This document shows, one piece after another, positions 1 to 6,438 of a DNA stretch of 14,172 nucleotides. The DNA is from an uncultured Lachnospiraceae bacterium (GTDB lineage: Bacteria > Bacillota > Clostridia > Lachnospirales > Lachnospiraceae): the NCBI GenBank assembly GCA_948468325.1, contig CAOKHR010000030.1:1-14172 (forward strand). Direction: 5' to 3'. Position 1 is the first letter of the stretch, and the number at the start of each line of letters is the position of its first letter. The notes below the pieces were generated by a model, which was not told the DNA's origin, made no database searches, and was given only the letters and a program-made list of their open reading frames with translations. The position numbers and the translations under genes were made by a program.

Positions 1-36
1 TTCCTGTTAAACATATTATATGCCATATATGCAGAT

Positions 37-57
37 TTTTCAACCGTAAGTTGAAAA
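37..57. repeat. perfect 8-bp inverted repeat at edge of gene remnant
   Basis: TTTTCAAC at 37-44 is the exact reverse complement of GTTGAAAA at 50-57, separated by CGTAA. The right arm is also where the open frame of the upstream gene remnant begins, just after an in-frame TAA at 47-49. It has no T-run directly after it, so it is not an obvious terminator. Its role, if any, is unknown; it may mark a deletion junction. Confidence 0.4.
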
Positions 58-139
58 CGCTCTGGACGCTAATACCAGCGGCAGTACGAAGGTACAGGGA
101 GACTGGAGCAAGGTAAAGACTGTGAATGTGAAGAAATAG
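50..139 (+). pseudogene. 3' remnant of an fn3-type surface protein gene
   Basis: The frame from 50 to the TAG at 137-139 reads as about 29 codons ending in GDWSKVKTVNVKK. An in-frame TAA at 47-49 closes it upstream, no start codon or ribosome binding site lies in front, and the other two frames at 1-49 show no convincing coding sequence. The ending closely matches how fn3 domains end in Lachnospiraceae surface proteins (G-x-[WY]-S-K-V-K-x-V-x-V-K-K). It also resembles the GKYSKVVKKKR ending of the decayed gene that stops at 7635. I read it as the tail of a mostly deleted secreted protein. It could instead be the true 3' end of an upstream gene broken by a recent frameshift. The fn3 assignment rests on a short stretch. 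Confidence 0.45.
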
Positions 140-203
140 ACAGCATTTTCTATAAACAAACTCTGGTTTAACTTTGCCTCAAAAATTGCTGTAAAAGATT
201 CAT

Positions 204-232
204 TTGACATAGCCTTTGTACTGTGATAGTCT
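204..232 (+). promoter_or_regulatory. predicted sigma-A promoter of the riboflavin operon
   Basis: A perfect -35 box TTGACA (204-209) is followed after 17 bases by TAGTCT (227-232), a 3-of-6 match to TATAAT that is preceded by an extended -10 TG (224-225). Transcription would start near 239, about 20 bases before the first paired base of the riboswitch, which is the expected arrangement. Confidence 0.65.
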
Positions 233-257
233 GGATACAGTGAAAAACAAAATAATC

Positions 258-393
258 ATCTTCAGGGCAGGGTGACTTTGCAAGAGTATTTTAGAAATTG
301 AAAGAATTCCCTACCGGTGGTACAGCCCACGAGCCGTAAGGTATGATTCGGTGCAATTCCGAAGCCGACAGTAAAGTCTGGATGAAAGAAGAT
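258..393 (+). promoter_or_regulatory. FMN riboswitch (RFN element)
   Basis: This is the RFN aptamer that binds flavin mononucleotide and shuts off riboflavin genes when FMN is plentiful. The conserved blocks appear in order: ATCTTC-AGGGC-AGGGTGA at 258-275, AATTCCCTACCGGTGGT at 305-321, AGCCCACGAGCC at 324-335, TTCGGTGCAATTCCGAAGCCGACAG-like core at 347-371, and AGTCTGGATGAAAGAAGAT at 375-393. P1 closes between 258-263 (ATCTTC) and 388-393 (GAAGAT). The P2 arm is longer than the minimal form: 276-283 and 298-304 pair as an added helix between GGGTGA and AATTCCC. It sits upstream of ribD, so it fits repression of the whole operon through the terminator at 518-550. Confidence 0.97.
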
Positions 394-435
394 AACGTAT
401 CGTCTGTGAATGCCATAGTATGCAGGAGGGCATCC

Positions 436-488
436 GGCAGTTTGATGTATGTCATAGTGTGCACAAAAGCTGCCAGTGGCAGGTTTTT
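436..488 (+). other. possible alternative hairpins in the riboswitch expression platform
   Basis: CTGCC at 470-474 can pair with GGCAG at 436-440 or with GGCAG at 478-482. The second pairing makes a 5-bp, 3-nt-loop hairpin followed at once by G and TTTTT (484-488), like a weak terminator. In addition 399-405 (ATCGTCT) is exactly complementary to 498-504 (AGACGAT), which would enclose this region. These mutually exclusive pairings are what an expression platform would use, but no structure was computed. Confidence 0.35.
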
Positions 489-517
489 GGTACGGAAAGA
501 CGATTGTAGTATATTCG

Positions 518-550
518 GCTCTGAAATAGAATTCTGTTTCAGGGCTTTTT
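518..550 (+). terminator. intrinsic terminator in the ribD leader (attenuator)
   Basis: The arms 518-529 and 534-545 pair over 12 bp with two G-U pairs around an AATT loop, and five T (546-550) follow. It lies after the FMN aptamer and before ribD with no gene between, so it is the likely regulated terminator: formed when FMN is bound, avoided when FMN is scarce. The competing anti-terminator was not identified with confidence. Confidence 0.85.
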
Positions 551-573
551 GCTGTAAAAATATGAAAAACTGA

Positions 574-613
574 CAGCAGCAGATTTAGTATGCGTCACTA
601 AATGGCCTGCTGC
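574..613 (+). other. hairpin immediately before the ribD ribosome binding site
   Basis: GCAGCAG (576-582) pairs with CTGCTGC (607-613), and inside it ATTTAGT (583-589) pairs with ACTAAAT (597-603); GGC at 604-606 bulges out. The ribosome binding site GGGGAAAGGA begins at 614, directly at its foot. There is no T-run, so it is not a terminator. It could influence translation start or protect the 5' end of the ribD message. Confidence 0.5.
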
Positions 614-633
614 GGGGAAAGGAAGTGCAGAAT

Positions 634-1737
634 ATGAGTCCCAGAGAGTATATGAAACTGGCAATAGAAGAAGCCAGAAAGGGAGAAGGATTTACAAATC
701 CAAATCCTATGGTCGGCGCAGTGATTGTAAAAGACGGCCGTATCATCAGCATGGATTATCACCATCGTTATGGAGAATATCATGCAGAACGAAACGCCAT
801 TTTAAATTGCAGAGAAGATATGGGCGGTGCTGAAATGTACGTGACGTTAGAGCCCTGCTGCCACCATGGGAAGACGCCGCCCTGTACGGATATTATCATC
901 GAAAGCGGTATCCGGAAAGTATATATAGGTTCTATGGATGCGAATCCTCTGGTTGCAGGGAAGGGAGCGGAAATCTTAAGAAAGAACGGGATTGAAGTAA
1001 TCACCGGTATCTGCGAGGAGGAATGCCTTTCCCTGAACAAGATATTTTTCCATTTTATGAAGCATAAGACGCCTTATGTTGTCATGAAATATGCAATGAC
1101 AGCAGACGGAAAAACAGCGACACGAACAGGAGCCTCGAAATGGATTACAGGAGAAGCTGCCAGAGCAAGGGTACAAGAAAGCCGCCATAAATATATGGGA
1201 ATTATGGCGGGCGTAGGAACCGTGCTGGCGGATGATCCGCAGCTGACATGCAGGCTGGAAGGGAAAAGGACGCCGATTCGGATTATTTGCGACACAAATT
1301 TAAGAACGCCCCTGACATCGCAGGTGGTGACAACGGCGGATAAAGTGCCGATGATTCTGGCAACGGCAGTTACAGATTCAGAAAAGACAAAACCATATGA
1401 AAAGCAGGGGTGTCGGGTGGTTTTTGTTCCTTTGCATGGCAAACACATAGATTTAAAGGTTCTCATGGCAAAATTAGGAGAACTTGGAATTGACAGCATA
1501 CTTTTAGAGGGTGGGTCAGAGCTGAATTACAGTGCATTGCAAAGCGGTATTGTGCATGCGGCAGAGACATACATAGCTCCGAAAATATTTGGAGGAATCG
1601 GGGCAAAAACGCCGGTAGGAGGCGTCGGCGTGGAATTGCCGCGTGAGGCTTTCTTTCTCAGCAATCCCAGGGTAAGTCAGATAGAAGAAGATATTCTAAT
1701 AGAATGGGAGGTGGAATCATGTTTACCGGAATCATAG
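634..1737 (+). CDS. ribD: bifunctional riboflavin biosynthesis deaminase/reductase RibD
   Basis: RibD performs two cytosolic steps of riboflavin synthesis: deamination of the diaminohydroxy-pyrimidine product of GTP cyclohydrolase II, then NADPH-dependent reduction of its ribosyl side chain. The N-terminal deaminase domain (about 1-145) shows the zinc motif HAE at 50-52 and PCCHHGKTPPC at 74-84, and the PNPMVGAV signature. The reductase domain (about 148-367) has ASKWITG, the GVGTVLADDPQLT motif and LLEGGSELN. At 367 residues it is full length for the family. I chose ATG 634 because GGGGAAAGGA (614-623) lies 10 bases upstream; an in-frame GTG at 625 would sit almost on that site. It is the first gene behind the FMN riboswitch and overlaps ribE by 19 bases. 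Confidence 0.96.
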   Translation: MSPREYMKLAIEEARKGEGFTNPNPMVGAVIVKDGRIISMDYHHRYGEYHAERNAILNCREDMGGAEMYVTLEPCCHHGKTPPCTDIIIESGIRKVYIGSMDANPLVAGKGAEILRKNGIEVITGICEEECLSLNKIFFHFMKHKTPYVVMKYAMTADGKTATRTGASKWITGEAARARVQESRHKYMGIMAGVGTVLADDPQLTCRLEGKRTPIRIICDTNLRTPLTSQVVTTADKVPMILATAVTDSEKTKPYEKQGCRVVFVPLHGKHIDLKVLMAKLGELGIDSILLEGGSELNYSALQSGIVHAAETYIAPKIFGGIGAKTPVGGVGVELPREAFFLSNPRVSQIEEDILIEWEVESCLPES

Positions 1738-2351
1738 AGGAAATTGGCAAAGTTTTGCGTTTCGAACCGGGAAAGCTTGTGATTGGGGCAAAACTGGTGC
1801 TGGAGGGAACGAAAACCGGTGACAGCATTGCTGTCAACGGCGTATGCTTAACCGTTACAAAAATCGGCAGCAGAGATTTTACGGCAGACGTTATGCCGGA
1901 AACGTTATCGAGAAGCTCACTTGGAAAGCTTACATCCGGCAGCCATGTAAATTTGGAACGGGCGATGGCGGCAGACGGACGTTTTGGCGGACATATTGTA
2001 TCCGGTCATATTGACGGTACCGGAACGATAGAAAAAATTGTAAAAGACGGCAATGCCGTTCGCTATCAGATTGCGGCGGAACCTGGTATTATGCGCGGAA
2101 TTGTGGAAAAAGGCTCCGTTGCCATAGACGGAATCAGCCTTACGGTTACAATGGCGGGGAAAGAAAGATTTGAAGTTTCCGTGATTCCCCATACGCTGGG
2201 GGAAACGATACTGGCGGAAAAGAGGCAGGGTGCTGTCGTTAATCTGGAAAACGATATAATTGGAAAATATGTAGAGAGACTGCTTACATTTGAAAAAGAG
2301 GAGAAAAAAACAACGCTCACGAAAGAATTTTTACTTCAGGCGGGATTTTAA
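1719..2351 (+). CDS. ribE: riboflavin synthase alpha chain
   Basis: This enzyme performs the last step, dismutation of two 6,7-dimethyl-8-ribityllumazine molecules into riboflavin and the pyrimidine precursor. The 210 residues form the usual two tandem lumazine-binding repeats. Repeat 1 starts MFTGIIEEIG and contains GDSIAVNGVCLTVT (34-47), then GRFGGHIVSGHIDG (87-100). Repeat 2 contains GSVAIDGISLTVT (132-144) and ends with NLENDIIGKYVERLL. ATG 1719 was chosen over the in-frame ATG at 1704 because GGGAGGTGG (1706-1713) lies just before it and all homologues begin MFTGI. The start lies inside the 3' end of ribD, which suggests translational coupling. In Bacillus this gene is also called ribB/ribE; naming varies. 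Confidence 0.95.
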   Translation: MFTGIIEEIGKVLRFEPGKLVIGAKLVLEGTKTGDSIAVNGVCLTVTKIGSRDFTADVMPETLSRSSLGKLTSGSHVNLERAMAADGRFGGHIVSGHIDGTGTIEKIVKDGNAVRYQIAAEPGIMRGIVEKGSVAIDGISLTVTMAGKERFEVSVIPHTLGETILAEKRQGAVVNLENDIIGKYVERLLTFEKEEKKTTLTKEFLLQAGF

Positions 2352-2363
2352 GGAGGATGGAAT

Positions 2364-3578
2364 ATGTACGCATACAGCTTGGTAGAAGAAGCGATTTCAG
2401 ATTTGAAACAGGGAAAGATTATACTGGTGACAGATAATGAAGACAGAGAAAATGAAGGGGATTTTATCTGCGCGGCTGAATTTGCAACAACAGAAAACGT
2501 GAACTTTATGGCAGTTCATGGGAGAGGCCTGATTTGTATGCCTATGGGGAAAGCGCTTGTCGAGAAGTTAATGCTGCCGCAGATGGTGTCGGAAAACACG
2601 GATAATCATGAGACGGCGTTTACGGTATCTATTGATGCGGCAGAGACTACCACAGGAATTTCCGCCGAGGAGAGGGGCATTACTGCAAGAAAGTGTGCAG
2701 ACGATCATGCGGGACCTAAAGATTTCCGCAGGCCGGGACACATGTTTCCTCTTCTGGCAAAGAAAAACGGTGTTTTAGAACGCGAAGGACATACGGAGGC
2801 AACCATAGATCTGATGCGTCTGGCAGGATTAAAAGAGTGCGGGCTCTGTTGTGAAATTATGCGGGATGACGGCACGATGATGCGTACGCCGGAGCTGATG
2901 GAGCTGGCGGAAAAATTCCAAATTAAAATGATTACCATAAAAGCATTGAAAGAATACAGAAAGGTGCATGAAAAACTGGTGGAAAAGGTCGCCGTCACAA
3001 AAATGCCTACGCGCTACGGAGATTTTGTGGCGCACGGATATGTAAATAAACTCAATGGAGAACATCATGTAGCACTGGTAAAAGGCGAGATTGCAGACGG
3101 GCAGAATCTTTTGTGCCGCGTGCATTCGGAATGCCTTACCGGAGACGCCTTTGGCTCTATGAAATGCGACTGCGGACAGCAGCTTCAGTCAGCGATGCGT
3201 CAGATTGAGGCAGAAGGCAGGGGGATTCTATTGTATCTTCGGCAGGAGGGCAGAGGCATCGGGCTGATAAATAAATTAAGAGCCTATGAACTGCAGGATC
3301 AGGGAATGGATACAGTGGAAGCTAATCTGGCGCTTGGATTTTCGGAGGATTTGCGGGAATATTATATCGGGTCACAGATTTTAAGAGATTTGGGGGCAAA
3401 GAGTCTGCGGCTGCTTACAAATAATCCGAAAAAAATAGACGGGCTGTCGGAATTTGGCTTAAGTATCAAAGAGCGTATTCCGATTCAGATGGAACTTACG
3501 CCGTTTGATGCGTATTATATGAGGACAAAGCGGGAGAAAATGGGGCATATGCTGAATTATCAGGAGGATGAATTGTGA
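2364..3578 (+). CDS. ribBA: bifunctional 3,4-DHBP synthase / GTP cyclohydrolase II
   Basis: RibBA supplies both entry precursors of riboflavin: 3,4-dihydroxy-2-butanone 4-phosphate from ribulose 5-phosphate, and the pyrimidine from GTP. The N-terminal synthase domain (about 1-203) has the acidic motif EDRENEGD (26-33), the TTTGISAEERG stretch (96-105) and GHTEA (142-146). The C-terminal cyclohydrolase domain (about 205-400) has HSECLTGDAFGSMKCDCG (254-271) with zinc ligands Cys257, Cys268 and Cys270, then RQEGRGIGL (293-301) and LLTNNPKKIDGL. Length, 404 residues, is typical of the fused enzyme. The ribosome binding site AAGGAGG precedes the ATG by 7 bases. Its TGA overlaps the GTG start of the next gene by four bases. 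Confidence 0.97.
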   Translation: MYAYSLVEEAISDLKQGKIILVTDNEDRENEGDFICAAEFATTENVNFMAVHGRGLICMPMGKALVEKLMLPQMVSENTDNHETAFTVSIDAAETTTGISAEERGITARKCADDHAGPKDFRRPGHMFPLLAKKNGVLEREGHTEATIDLMRLAGLKECGLCCEIMRDDGTMMRTPELMELAEKFQIKMITIKALKEYRKVHEKLVEKVAVTKMPTRYGDFVAHGYVNKLNGEHHVALVKGEIADGQNLLCRVHSECLTGDAFGSMKCDCGQQLQSAMRQIEAEGRGILLYLRQEGRGIGLINKLRAYELQDQGMDTVEANLALGFSEDLREYYIGSQILRDLGAKSLRLLTNNPKKIDGLSEFGLSIKERIPIQMELTPFDAYYMRTKREKMGHMLNYQEDEL

Positions 3579-4918
3579 AAAAGAAATCAAATTATACGGG
3601 AGTAATTATTTTGTCAGTAGTGGCAGCAGTGTGCGTGCTGGCGGCAGCGGCAGCGGTTTTTGTGCTGGTCCGCGAGGTTGGAAAAGACGAGGAAGTATCA
3701 AAGCGCATTACGAAGACCGAACGCGCCGGAAAATCGGAAGAAGAGGATCTGACGACAGAGATGAAGCCGGCGGAGGAGGCAGAAACGGAAGCAGAAACAG
3801 ACAAATCGGAAGAGATGGCAAAAGAGGATTTGCAGCCTGTTTTAGACGCATATCAGGTATATATTGATGAGCATCTTTATGACGGAGAAGAGTATTACGG
3901 ATGTGCGCTTTTGTATTTGAATGATGATAAGATTCCGGAATGTTATTATGCCGGACTTACAATGGGCGCGGTTTTTCTTTCTTATAAAGACGGAGAAGTT
4001 TTTGCCGCAGAGTCACAATCATCAGGTGCATTAGGCTGTTACCAGGAAAAAAACAATCGTGTCAGATTTTCCGCTTTGTCCGGAAGCAGGGGATATGAGG
4101 AATTTTATGAACTGTCCGATGACGGGACGGAATTTACAAGAGTTGGGTATGCAGCGGCAGATCATATAGAAACAGGTGTGTATTATATAGGAGTGGATGA
4201 GCGTATCGGAACGCTTCTTGATTACCAAAAATATTTGGCGCTGATGGGGCCGTTTTTAAGTCTGGATTTTTTAGATACGGTAGATGAGGCATACGAGGCG
4301 CTTAAACTGCCTGCCATGCACGATGGAACGAGCGAATATGAATTTACGCAGGATTTAAATGATATTTCGGGAGAAGATTATGCATTATGTCTGAATCCGG
4401 ATGACTATACGGGCAGCGGAAGCGAGGTGACTGATTTTTCCTATTTTTATCCAGGGCAGCTCTTTGAGTATGCAGTTCATAACAGCGAGCCGATAGAGAA
4501 CAAATATGGGACAAATATCAGTACGTCTGCTTATTATGGGCCGCAGGGATCACAGTTTCGGTTTAGCATTTCGCTGCGGACAGATCCCGGAAGCATAAAG
4601 GAAGCGACAGATTTTATTTATGAAGGTGAGATGAGCAGCCTGCAGGAGCCTTCGGAAATCAAGCATGTGACGGAACAGGATTATGGAAGGGTGATTGTGA
4701 CCGGATATAATACGCCGCGTGACAAGCTTGTATATGATCTGGTTAAAGTTGATAAAGATTATGTGATGCAGATGATGATTGCATTTCCTGTATATACGTC
4801 AGAAGAAGACGAGCTGCAGAAAGGGTATGTGACGGAGTGTATGTATCGTATGTGCGGCTTTTCCGGCAGCAGTCAGCCGCCGCGCAGTTATGAGGAATAC
4901 AGGGAGGCAGTGCGGTAA
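3575..4918 (+). CDS. membrane-anchored extracytoplasmic protein of unknown function
   Basis: I do not recognise a function. The 447-residue protein starts with MKKKSNYTG and one hydrophobic segment (about 8-32, rich in V and A). An acidic E/T/K linker follows (about 35-85). Two apparently globular regions follow: about 88-230 contains YGCALLYLNDDKIPECYY, like a recurrent Lachnospiraceae surface domain of the form Y-A-L-x-Y-x-D-x-D-x-I-P-E-L. The region from about 275 to the end contains a FYPGQLFEY and YGTNIS stretch and ends with YRMCGFSGSSQPPRSYEEY. No catalytic motif is evident. The GTG start is supported by CAGGAGGA (3561-3568) six bases upstream. It overlaps ribBA by four bases and shares TAATG with the muramidase gene, so all three are probably translated in a coupled way. 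Confidence 0.85.
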   Translation: MKKKSNYTGVIILSVVAAVCVLAAAAAVFVLVREVGKDEEVSKRITKTERAGKSEEEDLTTEMKPAEEAETEAETDKSEEMAKEDLQPVLDAYQVYIDEHLYDGEEYYGCALLYLNDDKIPECYYAGLTMGAVFLSYKDGEVFAAESQSSGALGCYQEKNNRVRFSALSGSRGYEEFYELSDDGTEFTRVGYAAADHIETGVYYIGVDERIGTLLDYQKYLALMGPFLSLDFLDTVDEAYEALKLPAMHDGTSEYEFTQDLNDISGEDYALCLNPDDYTGSGSEVTDFSYFYPGQLFEYAVHNSEPIENKYGTNISTSAYYGPQGSQFRFSISLRTDPGSIKEATDFIYEGEMSSLQEPSEIKHVTEQDYGRVIVTGYNTPRDKLVYDLVKVDKDYVMQMMIAFPVYTSEEDELQKGYVTECMYRMCGFSGSSQPPRSYEEYREAVR

Positions 4919-5889
4919 TGAAAAAAGGAGTTTATATAGCGGCTGTCATTTTTATCGGGCTGGCGTCGGAAGGATGCGGAACCGGGCGTTTCAGGGAAGA
5001 AAGCAAAGAGGCGGAGGCGGTGAAACAGCAGGACGATTTTGAAACAGAGTCTGAGACGGAAGCAAAAACAGAGTATCTTGCTGCGGAGGAAACGGAAAGC
5101 GGGATTGAGGAAAATGTGCCGGAGATTCTGCATTTTGTGGATGTCTATGGCGAAGCGTATCAGGTGGAAATTAATCCGAATGTGAAAAAGCACGATTATG
5201 ATTTAAATGCATTTTCACATGAGGGCAGCAAACTCACTTATCAGGGAGATGCAAGGTATACATACCGTCTCGGAATCGATGTATCCCACCATCAGGGAGA
5301 TATTGACTGGGAGAGGGTAAAAGCTGCCGGATATGAGTTTGCGTTTCTGCGGATTGGATACCGGGGATATGGACAGGAGGGAAAGGTGTGCGCGGACAAC
5401 AAATTTTTTGAAAATATAAAAAACGCGCATGCGGCAGGAATTGATGTAGGAGTTTACTTTTTTTCACAGGCAGTCAATGAAGAAGAGGCAAGAGAAGAAG
5501 CGGAATTTGTGCTGAAAAATCTGGAGGGACTTTCTCTTGAGCTTCCGGTTGTGTATGATCCGGAAAATATTTTAGATGCAGACGCAAGAACGGATGATGT
5601 TACGGGAGAGCAGTTTACAAAAAATACTCTGGTGTTTCATGACATGATAGAAGAGGCAGGGTATCAGCCTATGATATACAGCAATATGCTGTGGGAGGCT
5701 TACCAGTATGATTTGGAGCAGCTTGAAGAATATCCGATCTGGTACGCGGATTATGAGCCTCTGCCGCAGACACCGTATCATTTTGAATTTCTGCAGTATA
5801 CCAATACGGCCAGTATTGACGGCATTACAGGAGCAGTAGATTTAAATATTCAGTTAATTCCAGTGGAAAAGGAAGGAGAAAAGAAATGA
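4918..5889 (+). CDS. exported GH25-family muramidase (lysozyme)
   Basis: GH25 enzymes hydrolyse the N-acetylmuramic acid to N-acetylglucosamine link of peptidoglycan. The catalytic domain (about 115-320) starts RLGIDVSHHQGDIDW and retains the expected acidic residues: Asp121 in DVS, and Asp214 and Glu216 in PVVYDPE. It continues with YSNMLW, IWYADYE and a final GAVDLN. Before it are a hydrophobic N-terminus (3-19), Cys20 and an acidic linker (about 25-68). The cysteine sits in ASEGC, which departs from the standard lipobox, so lipoprotein anchoring is possible but not assured. The ATG shares one base with the preceding stop, and its own TGA overlaps the ribH start by four bases. It is an unexpected member of a riboflavin operon; cell-wall remodelling is an inference. 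Confidence 0.92.
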   Translation: MKKGVYIAAVIFIGLASEGCGTGRFREESKEAEAVKQQDDFETESETEAKTEYLAAEETESGIEENVPEILHFVDVYGEAYQVEINPNVKKHDYDLNAFSHEGSKLTYQGDARYTYRLGIDVSHHQGDIDWERVKAAGYEFAFLRIGYRGYGQEGKVCADNKFFENIKNAHAAGIDVGVYFFSQAVNEEEAREEAEFVLKNLEGLSLELPVVYDPENILDADARTDDVTGEQFTKNTLVFHDMIEEAGYQPMIYSNMLWEAYQYDLEQLEEYPIWYADYEPLPQTPYHFEFLQYTNTASIDGITGAVDLNIQLIPVEKEGEKK

Positions 5890-6353
5890 AAACATTTGAA
5901 GGAAACATAGTGGCAAAAGATGTCAGAATAGGAATTGTAGCAGCGAGGTTTAACGAGATTATTACATCGAAGCTGCTGGGAGGAGCAATTGACGGCTTAA
6001 AGCGCCATAATGTGGAGGAAGACAATATTGATGTGGCATGGGTGCCTGGTGCGTTCGAAATCCCTTTGATTGCGCAGAGAATGGCAAAAAGCGGGAAATA
6101 CAACGCGGTCATCTGTCTGGGGGCGGTGATCCGCGGCGCAACTTCACATTATGATTATGTATGCAGTGAGGTTTCAAAAGGGATTGCCCAGGTATCTTTA
6201 CAGACGGGTGTTCCGGTGATGTTTGGGGTGCTGACGACAGATAATATCGAACAGGCGGTTGAACGCGCAGGAAGTAAGGCGGGCAACAAAGGATTTGATT
6301 GTGCCGTAGGGGCAATTGAGATGATTAATCTGCTTCGGGAGATTCCGAATTAG
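5886..6353 (+). CDS. ribH: 6,7-dimethyl-8-ribityllumazine synthase
   Basis: RibH condenses the ribitylaminopyrimidine with dihydroxybutanone phosphate to give the lumazine that riboflavin synthase uses; it normally assembles into 60-mers or pentamers. The 155 residues are full length. Visible family motifs are ARFNEII (20-26), WVPGAFEIP (52-60), GAVIRGATSHYDYV (79-92, with the conserved His88), and FGVLTTDNIEQA (113-124). GAAAGGAGAAA precedes the ATG, which overlaps the muramidase stop as ATGA. No terminator hairpin was found in the 85 bases after the stop, so operon transcripts may run into the decayed gene downstream. Confidence 0.96.
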   Translation: MKTFEGNIVAKDVRIGIVAARFNEIITSKLLGGAIDGLKRHNVEEDNIDVAWVPGAFEIPLIAQRMAKSGKYNAVICLGAVIRGATSHYDYVCSEVSKGIAQVSLQTGVPVMFGVLTTDNIEQAVERAGSKAGNKGFDCAVGAIEMINLLREIPN

Positions 6354-6388
6354 GGACAAAATAAATTGTGCATTATGCCTGTAAAATG

Positions 6389-6418
6389 TTGTAAAACAGC
6401 CTGCAAATATGTTAAAAT
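6389..6418 (+). promoter_or_regulatory. possible promoter of the decayed GH51 gene
   Basis: TTGTAA (6389-6394) and TAAAAT (6413-6418) match 4 and 5 of 6 consensus bases with an 18-base spacer. The surrounding 85 bases are AT-rich, so a chance match is quite possible. Confidence 0.25.
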
Positions 6419-6438
6419 AATACTATCATGTAAAACTT

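Noticed and set aside
343..573. 76-codon open frame in the ribD leader
   Set aside because: It starts inside the FMN aptamer core and runs through the terminator; there is no ribosome binding site and the bases are explained by RNA structure.
625..633. GTG 625 as the ribD start
   Set aside because: The ribosome binding site would overlap or touch it; ATG 634 has normal spacing and a family-like N-terminus.
1074..1499. 141-codon minus-strand frame within ribD
   Set aside because: Antisense shadow of a well-supported gene with no ribosome binding site or recognisable domain.
3568..3867. 99-codon frame overlapping the start of the anchored protein gene
   Set aside because: Low-complexity G/R-rich shadow of the other frame, which has a transmembrane segment, a ribosome binding site and a full-length product.
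6419..6429. ATACTATCAT shared with 11169-11178 as a common regulatory site
   Set aside because: Only ten AT-rich bases in two intergenic regions; chance match is likely and no paired box is shared.
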